Assembly: GCA_016933315.1 (NCBI GenBank)
Contig: JAFGBE010000030.1
Span: 1-11,331 of the forward strand
Origin: Candidatus Auribacterota bacterium
GTDB lineage: Bacteria > Auribacterota > UBA6266
Reading direction: 5' to 3'
DNA length: 11,331 nt
The notes beneath the pieces were generated by a model, which was not told the origin of the DNA, did no database searches, and was given only the letters and a program-made list of their open reading frames with translations. The translations under genes and the position numbers were made by a program. Each line of letters opens with the position of its first letter. Position 1 is the stretch's first letter. Below, in pieces: positions 8,301-11,331 of this stretch.

Positions 8301-8370
8301 AAAGGGCCGCAAGAAACAGAAACAGGAAATACACGCAGAAAAACAAGATTACCGTCAAAAGGTCAAACAT
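5314..8370 (-). CDS. SLC5 (CbrA-like) transporter domain fused to STAC-like linker, PAS and HD-GYP, 1018 aa
   Basis: Membrane sensor or transporter with a c-di-GMP phosphodiesterase output. Residues 1-515 form about 13 hydrophobic segments of the sodium/solute symporter (SLC5) type and carry motifs typical of CbrA-like sensor kinases: NPLVYALSIAVYCSAWTFYG (39-58), LPRQFHVSVVEN (262-273) and GGFSAATS (337-344, the TM8-like Na-site region). A STAC-like helical segment follows (about 543-620, LLAGSIGTATS), then a coiled coil (655-698), PAS (695-808, FLDYHEFERD, GVIRDITEQKK) and HD-GYP (825-1010). Catalytic residues are present: H848, H880-D881, H909, H933-H934, GYP 941-943 and D962. No DHp/ATPase kinase domain exists, so phosphorelay is replaced by direct c-di-GMP hydrolysis (inference). 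I chose the ATG at 8370 because it has AGGAGGA/GAGGAC upstream, starts directly before TM1 and overlaps the upstream stop by 8 nt. A TTG at 8421 would add 17 mostly polar residues and lacks support. The ligand cannot be deduced. Confidence 0.
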   Translation of the reverse strand: MFDLLTVILFFCVYFLFLFLAALFVEKKSDRLRKIISNPLVYALSIAVYCSAWTFYGDTAKMAKDGLIYLAVYLGPCAGVFFWWVILRKMVRIKNAHHITNIADFISARYNKSQLLAAIVAVFCLLGTLPYIALQMKAIISTIAIVTTSPGAQTEWLDKIGILVILLMIVFTLVFGVRRVDPTERHPGMVFSIGLASIFTVSMLFVCGIFAVYSLNNGFQDLFAKISSSQYTGLMKIGFSGDSSFVTWFSFFAVSMFMVILLPRQFHVSVVENSDENNIKTAMWVVPLYLFLVNIFIIPIAFTSLLKGLSLNEADSFVLQLPYKFGNNYLTMMVLMGGFSAATSVVMVCAITVSTMISNHVILPLLSLTGRVSLSRYILQWRWITVGIFILLGYLFGWFVGENYSLFDMGMVSFVAILQFVPLVIGGIFWTRGNKAGAIMGITAGFAVWFYTLFIPCFASSGWLSTLFISDGIFGMKILRPAELFGIKFPDIVSHSVFWSMFFNLGFYMLGSICFRTKREEKRNAEGFVGALPSEDIFARSATKEAHIVLENKLEIMRKILSCYLPADKISLILKKGVYLTGIGKESHISILELARLQNEIEKLLAGSIGTATSHKAMMEGGVFAPEESKELSEAYAEILADLRLTPQELKKKIDYHQEREDLLSLHAMELEEKIKELEDLIGQRKRVESALRENEEKYRALFESSRDAIFITGENGRFIDVNESALVLFGFSRDEMTRMEYKDIFVDFLDYHEFERDIEKSGSVRNYEVKLKSKAGREMECLVTAALKQNSKKEVLGLQGVIRDITEQKKAGRALQDSYNKLQKNMESTILAMARIVETKDPYTAGHERRVAQLAVAIAQDMRLPEEQINGIYMAAIVHDIGKIYVPSEILTKPSKLTDIEFSIIKTHPQLGYDILKTIEFSWPVADIVLQHHERLDGSGYPFGIKEEEILLESRIIAVADVVEAMSSPRPYRPSIGFENALQEIVENRGKLYDPVVVDSCLKLFMKENFKFISGQI

Positions 8371-8590
8371 TCCCGTCCTCTCCTCCTTTTTTGTCTTCGC
8401 CCGGATGCGAGGAACCGGCAAGGCTCAGGCCGACAAGCAGGGCAAGGACCACAATCGTTAACCATACGGCGCAAATATATATGTATGCTCCGCCGCAGGT
8501 CATATTATTTAAAGAAGACAGGATCGGCCAGTTTAAAACCGCCAGCAGCAATACAAACAGGAATAAAGCAAAACTGTTTCTGCCTAACAT
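8363..8590 (-). CDS. Small two-helix membrane protein, translationally coupled to the SLC5-HD-GYP gene, 75 aa
   Basis: First gene of the minus operon. There are two hydrophobic helices, about 6-26 (containing LLAVLNWPILSSL) and 36-58 (IYICAVWLTIVVLALL), and a hydrophilic acidic tail (SSHPGEDKKGGEDGNV) that is probably cytoplasmic. The last codons overlap the start of the SLC5 fusion gene by 8 nt (ATGTTTGA), a coupling arrangement. Small membrane proteins commonly precede SLC5-type transporters or sensors; the gene called cbrX before cbrA in Pseudomonas is, from memory, a comparable case. A role as accessory subunit, or in setting sensor stoichiometry, is inference. I chose the ATG at 8590 because GAAAGG sits 8 nt upstream; an in-frame ATG at 8608 would add MRKVIQ but has no Shine-Dalgarno sequence. 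I do not assign a named family. Confidence 0.
   Translation of the reverse strand: MLGRNSFALFLFVLLLAVLNWPILSSLNNMTCGGAYIYICAVWLTIVVLALLVGLSLAGSSHPGEDKKGGEDGNV
8375..8387 (-). promoter_or_regulatory. Ribosome binding site for the SLC5-HD-GYP gene
   Basis: The minus strand reads AGGAGGAGAGGAC, with AGGAGGA 10 nt and GAGGAC 4 nt before the ATG at 8370. It lies inside the 3' end of the small upstream gene. It decides the start in favour of 8370 over the TTG at 8421. Confidence 0.
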
Positions 8591-8598
8591 TTGAATTA

Positions 8599-8604
8599 CC
8601 TTTC
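8599..8604 (-). promoter_or_regulatory. Ribosome binding site for the 75-aa membrane protein
   Basis: GAAAGG on the minus strand, 8 nt before the ATG at 8590. It supports 8590 rather than 8608 as start, because 8608 lies upstream of this site. Confidence 0.
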
Positions 8605-8643
8605 TCATAAATCAACTAAACCCGCCAATCATCCCTGATTATA

Positions 8644-8672
8644 AGTATAAAAAATTTGGCCGGTTATGACAA
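8644..8672 (-). promoter_or_regulatory. Sigma70-type promoter of the SLC5/HD-GYP operon
   Basis: On the minus strand, TTGTCA (8672-8667, 5/6 match to TTGACA) is followed after a 17-bp spacer by TATACT (8649-8644, 5/6 match). A second -10-like TATAAT overlaps downstream (8643-8638). Transcription would start near 8637, leaving a leader of about 47 nt before the 75-aa gene, with its Shine-Dalgarno sequence in place. Confidence 0.
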
Positions 8673-8679
8673 GATAACC
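8662..8679. promoter_or_regulatory. Dyad over the -35 box, candidate operator
   Basis: GGTTAT, 6 bp, ATAACC form a perfect 6-bp inverted repeat. The 6-bp centre plus one base coincides with the -35 hexamer (8667-8672) of the minus-strand promoter, the position expected for a repressor or an overlapping activator. A T6 run follows on the plus strand, but no plus-strand gene ends here, so a terminator is unlikely. No regulator gene is visible in the window. Confidence 0.
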
Positions 8680-8724
8680 TTTTTTAAAAGACATGCGAAT
8701 ATTAAAGGCTCTTTCCCGCTATTC

Positions 8725-8733
8725 TGTTATAAT
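8725..8733 (+). promoter_or_regulatory. Extended -10 promoter of the ABC export operon
   Basis: TGTTATAAT gives a perfect TATAAT (8728-8733) with the TGn extension. The -35 region (AAGGCT at 17 bp) is not consensus, as is common for extended -10 promoters. The predicted start near 8740 gives a leader of about 65 nt that is pyrimidine/AT-rich and lacks a Shine-Dalgarno sequence before the ATG at 8805. Confidence 0.
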
Positions 8734-8766
8734 GTTCTTTTTACGTTTCCCGATATTTCGGTATCA

Positions 8767-8795
8767 TTGACTTTTACTCTTAATTTGTTTAAATT
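8767..8795 (+). promoter_or_regulatory. Possible second, almost leaderless promoter of the ABC operon
   Basis: TTGACT (8767-8772, 5/6 match) followed after 17 bp by TAAATT (8790-8795, 4/6 match). Transcription would start near 8802, 3 nt before the ATG. This fits the absence of a ribosome binding site, but the -10 match is modest in an AT-rich stretch. Confidence 0.
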
Positions 8796-8804
8796 CTATT
8801 ATCT

Positions 8805-9731
8805 ATGACGCTTAACCGAAAAGCTATTGAAGTTTTGAATGTCAGTAAAAAATTTGGCAGTGTGCCAGCTGTAAAAGATATCTCTTTTTCTCTGGACCGG
8901 GGAGAAATACTGGGCTTTCTGGGGCCCAACGGAGCAGGCAAAACCACTACGATGAGGCTTCTTACGGGTTTTCTTGTCCCGGACCGCGGGGAAATCCTTA
9001 TAGACGGGATAAATATCCGGAAGAACCCCATAAAAACAAAAAACATGCTAGGCTACCTTCCCGAACATGTGCCTCTCTACGGCGAAATGAGGGTATCTGA
9101 ATATCTTGATTTCAGAAGCTGCGTCAAAATAAAAAATAAAAAGCTTTCAAGGGAAAGGATATCGGAAGTATGCAAGATATGCGACATAGAACCCGTCTTT
9201 AAAAGACTCATCAGGAACCTATCGAAAGGCTACAGGCAGAGGGTGGGGCTTGCGGATGCCATACTTTCGGACCCTCCCGTGCTTATACTGGACGAACCCA
9301 CCACGGGCCTTGACCCCAACCAATTGAGGCAGACCCGCAACCTGATTAAAAACCTCAGAAAAAGGCATGCCGTCCTTATTTCAACCCATATACTGTCTGA
9401 AGTCGAAGCAATATGCGACAGGGCGCTTATAATCAACGAGGGCAGGATCGCAGCCAACGTCAGTCTTGACAAAAACGAAAAAGTCTTTCTTGAATGCGAA
9501 AATATCAGCGACGGCACAATGAAAAACATACAGAACTTAAGCGAAGTAACGGATATCAGGCGGGTACTGGAAAACTCGCTGGAAATATACACCAAAAACA
9601 ACGTGGATTCAAGGCGCGATATCTTTGAAGCGGTAGTTAAAAGCGGGGCGGAAATCCTATGCATGAAACACACAAAGGATTCCCTCGAAGATTTATTCAT
9701 GGAAATAACCTCAAAACAGAAAACACAATGA
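8805..9731 (+). CDS. GldA-like ABC transporter ATP-binding protein, 308 aa
   Basis: Cytoplasmic ATPase of an ABC-2 type exporter. Walker A GPNGAGKTT (40-48); Q-loop region GYLPEHVPLYGE (83-94) with Glu87 where most ABC ATPases have Gln; signature LSKGYRQRVGLA (139-150); Walker B VLILDEPTTGLDP (159-171); H-loop His195 (STHILSE). The YLPEH form of the Q-loop and TTGLDPNQL after Walker B are typical of the GldA subfamily, named for the Bacteroidetes gliding genes but widespread elsewhere. The domain after residue 215 is the usual C-terminal extension of drug/lipid-type ABC-2 ATPases. All core catalytic motifs are present, so it should be active. It is the first gene of a plus-strand operon and overlaps the permease by 4 nt. 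The ATG has no Shine-Dalgarno sequence; no better start codon is close. The exported substrate is not deducible. Confidence 0.
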   Translation: MTLNRKAIEVLNVSKKFGSVPAVKDISFSLDRGEILGFLGPNGAGKTTTMRLLTGFLVPDRGEILIDGINIRKNPIKTKNMLGYLPEHVPLYGEMRVSEYLDFRSCVKIKNKKLSRERISEVCKICDIEPVFKRLIRNLSKGYRQRVGLADAILSDPPVLILDEPTTGLDPNQLRQTRNLIKNLRKRHAVLISTHILSEVEAICDRALIINEGRIAANVSLDKNEKVFLECENISDGTMKNIQNLSEVTDIRRVLENSLEIYTKNNVDSRRDIFEAVVKSGAEILCMKHTKDSLEDLFMEITSKQKTQ

Positions 9732-10474
9732 AAGCATTCCGGGCACTGATAAAAAAAGAGCTGAGATTTTACTTTCAATCTCCCATTGCCTATATAATAC
9801 TGGCCGCATTTCTCTCGGTCACGGGATACATGTTTTATATATATGCCGGCCTTTTAAGCATTCCCGGGACACCTGGAATAATCTCGGTAATGAGGTTTTT
9901 CTTCGGGGGCACATGGCTGTTCTGGGTTCTTCTGCTTATGATCCCCCCTTCCATCACAATGAGGCTTTTTTCGGAAGAGTACAAAACAGGGACCATCGAA
10001 ATCATAAAGACGTCTCCCGTTAAAAGCTGGCATGTAATCCTGTCAAAGATAGCGGGCGGGTACATATTCTTCCTGTTTCTCTGGCTGCCCACTTTCTCAT
10101 ACGTGCTTATAGTCGCCCTCTTCGGCAAACCGGATATGGGTCCCGTTATCTGCTCTTATATCGGCACTTCGCTTGCGGGCCTTATGCTCATTTCAATAGG
10201 AGTCTTTACTTCATCTTTAAGTAAGAACCAGCTGGTTTCGTATACACTGGCCATAGCCGTATCATTCATCTTTCTCACAATAGGCGTAATGGAGGATTTC
10301 GTTTCTGATGCCGACTGGAAAGCTGTGATATCTTTCCTGTCTCTTCCAAACAACTTTGCTAATTTCCCGATCGGGATTATCGACCTTGAAAGCGTCGTAT
10401 ACTTTATTTCATTCAGCTGGTTTTTCACCCTGCTGACTTTTATTTCCTATAATATGAAGGGGACTAATGAATAA
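9728..10474 (+). CDS. GldF-like ABC-2 permease, 248 aa
   Basis: Integral membrane partner of the preceding ATPase. It begins MKAFRALIKKELRFYFQSP, the standard amphipathic start of ABC-2 permeases, followed by about six hydrophobic segments (near 18-40, 55-75, 112-136, 143-165, 170-192 and 220-240). The cytosolic motif MRLFSEEYKTGTIEIIKTSP (about 79-98) is the conserved ABC-2 coupling region (SEEkr.GTie.L..sP). The FANFPIGIIDLESVVYF segment near the end is characteristic of GldF-type permeases. The start is set by ATGA overlap with the ATPase stop; an in-frame ATG at 9659 inside the ATPase gene would add 23 non-hydrophobic residues and is rejected. It overlaps the next gene by 8 nt. Function: part of an ABC-2 export complex with unknown substrate. 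Confidence 0.
   Translation: MKAFRALIKKELRFYFQSPIAYIILAAFLSVTGYMFYIYAGLLSIPGTPGIISVMRFFFGGTWLFWVLLLMIPPSITMRLFSEEYKTGTIEIIKTSPVKSWHVILSKIAGGYIFFLFLWLPTFSYVLIVALFGKPDMGPVICSYIGTSLAGLMLISIGVFTSSLSKNQLVSYTLAIAVSFIFLTIGVMEDFVSDADWKAVISFLSLPNNFANFPIGIIDLESVVYFISFSWFFTLLTFISYNMKGTNE
10457..10462 (+). promoter_or_regulatory. Ribosome binding site of the GldG-like gene
   Basis: AAGGGG, 4 nt before the ATG at 10467, inside the 3' end of the permease gene. It is the only recognisable Shine-Dalgarno sequence in the plus-strand operon. Confidence 0.
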
Positions 10475-11331
10475 GCTGAGAACGATACTGAATATTATGA
10501 ACACAGTCGCGGCTGTATTCTTCGCTTTGCTTATAGTCTCCATGCTCGGCTTTATCGCTCACCGCCACAACCTGAGATTCGACATGACCAAAAGCGGAAT
10601 GAACACCCTGTCTGAAAAGACCGTATGCATCCTGAAAAATATCGACAAGACAATGAACATATATGTTATTTTCGACCCCTCCAATATCGTTTACACCCCG
10701 ATATTGAGGCTGCTCGATCAGTATTCCGCACAAAACAGCAGGATTGTCGTCGAGTTGATTGATCCCGACAGGGATATCACCAGGTTAAAACTCCTTGCCC
10801 AAAAAACAAAATTCGCGGATAGAAATTGCGTCATTATCGCCTACGGGGATAAAATAGAAGTCATCAGGGATACCGATGTTGCCGTAATCTCGGGAGGCGA
10901 CGCAAAAGGGGCTTACAGGAGAATCTCCGAATTCTCAGGCGAAGAGGCTTTGTCATCGGCCGTCCTTAAGCTGATCGAAGACATATCCCCGTCCGTTTAT
11001 TTTACAACAGGCCACGGAGAAAAGATTCCGGATTCAACCCAGAAAGATGAAATGGGACAGGCATCCATAATACTCAAAAGGCAGAATATCGACGTAAAAA
11101 CAATAGATCTTTTAAAAACATCTTCTGTGCCGCCGGACTGCGCCCTGTTGATAATCGCGGGGCCGAAAACCGTCTTCTCGGAAGAAGAACTCATCGCCGT
11201 AAACAATTATTTGAACAGCGGGGGGGCCGCTTTAATACTTATAGACCCAATGATATACACAGGGCTTGAAAAAATCCTTATAGAAAAAGGGATTGTCGCC
11301 GGGAAAGATATTGTAATAGACCCCTCAAGGA
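10467..11331 (+). CDS. GldG-like ABC transporter auxiliary protein, 3'-truncated by the window
   Basis: The frame stays open from the ATG to the right edge; 288 residues are visible. A single N-terminal membrane helix (about 12-32, VAAVFFALLIVSMLGFIA) is followed by an extracytoplasmic domain. RFDMTKSGMNTLSEKT (about 39-54) matches the R.DlT....ySLS motif. VYFTTGHGEKIP (about 172-183) matches the conserved 'GHGE' region, and ALILIDP lies near the right edge. These are features of GldG and of the ABC_transp_aux (PF09822-type) family that partners GldA/GldF-like ABC-2 systems. The gene overlaps the permease stop by 8 nt and is surely in the same operon. In such loci a DUF4340-type gene often follows, but that would lie outside the window. 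The role in export is not established; it is probably a periplasmic or cell-surface subunit. Confidence 0.
   Translation, partial: MNKLRTILNIMNTVAAVFFALLIVSMLGFIAHRHNLRFDMTKSGMNTLSEKTVCILKNIDKTMNIYVIFDPSNIVYTPILRLLDQYSAQNSRIVVELIDPDRDITRLKLLAQKTKFADRNCVIIAYGDKIEVIRDTDVAVISGGDAKGAYRRISEFSGEEALSSAVLKLIEDISPSVYFTTGHGEKIPDSTQKDEMGQASIILKRQNIDVKTIDLLKTSSVPPDCALLIIAGPKTVFSEEELIAVNNYLNSGGAALILIDPMIYTGLEKILIEKGIVAGKDIVIDPSR

Noticed and set aside
8371..8421. TTG start at 8421 giving a 1035-aa SLC5 fusion
   Set aside because: It would add 17 mostly polar residues before TM1 and has no convincing ribosome site; the ATG at 8370 has a strong one and the coupled 8-nt overlap.
8662..8686. The dyad plus T6 run as a rho-independent terminator on the plus strand
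   Set aside because: No plus-strand gene ends upstream, the stem is only 6 bp and AT-rich, and it coincides with the minus promoter's -35 box; an operator reading fits better.
8750..8761. Small hairpin CCGA-TATT-TCGG in the ABC operon leader
   Set aside because: A 4-bp stem is too short to call a terminator, riboswitch or operator without conservation data.
9659..9727. Upstream ATG for the permease at 9659
   Set aside because: It lies deep inside the ATPase gene and adds 23 residues unlike ABC-2 permeases; ATG at 9728 gives the classic ATGA overlap.
1..11331. CRISPR arrays, tRNA/rRNA genes, insertion sequences, prophage or toxin-antitoxin genes
   Set aside because: No repeat-spacer pattern, cloverleaf, transposase motif or terminal inverted repeats were seen; apart from the 8591-8804 and 2769-2852 gaps the window is almost fully coding.

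Overview
The window shows two divergently transcribed gene blocks from a bacterium, plus the 3' end of a third gene. Base composition is moderate. The mixture of a YchF/DUF933-type protein, long PAS/HD-GYP sensors, a CbrA-like SLC5 domain and a Gld-type ABC exporter suggests an environmental, probably uncultivated Gram-negative-type lineage, such as Omnitrophota, Deltaproteobacteria or relatives. This placement is a low-confidence inference: no rRNA or strong taxonomic marker is present.

Layout. Positions 1-924 (+) are the C-terminal part of a YchF/DUF933-family protein whose start lies outside the window and whose switch II (G3) motif appears lost. It converges, with a 2-bp gap, on a four-gene minus-strand block (8590 down to 927). 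Read in the direction of transcription, that block is: a 75-aa two-helix membrane protein; a 1018-aa fusion of a CbrA-like SLC5 transporter domain, a STAC-like linker, PAS and HD-GYP; an 815-aa GAF-PAS-PAS-GAF-HD-GYP protein; and a 613-aa protein with four PAS domains and a C-terminal CxxC...CxxC module. The first two genes overlap by 8 nt, the second and third are 13 bp apart, and an 84-bp gap precedes the fourth. From 8805 rightwards (+) lies a tightly overlapping ABC-2 export operon: GldA-like ATPase, GldF-like permease, and a GldG-like auxiliary protein cut by the right edge.

The 214-bp region between the divergent blocks (8591-8804) holds a good sigma70-type promoter for the minus operon, with a dyad centred exactly on its -35 box, and an extended -10 promoter for the ABC operon.

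Working model (inference): the minus operon is a cyclic-di-GMP degradation module. A transporter-like membrane sensor, coupled to a small membrane protein, carries a phosphodiesterase domain where its CbrA-type relatives carry a histidine kinase. A soluble HD-GYP paralogue, apparently from tandem duplication of the output domain, integrates other signals. A PAS-array protein with a probable metal-binding module may be a partner. No GGDEF domain, histidine kinase or receiver domain is encoded here. The adjacent Gld-like exporter may be a target or merely a neighbour.
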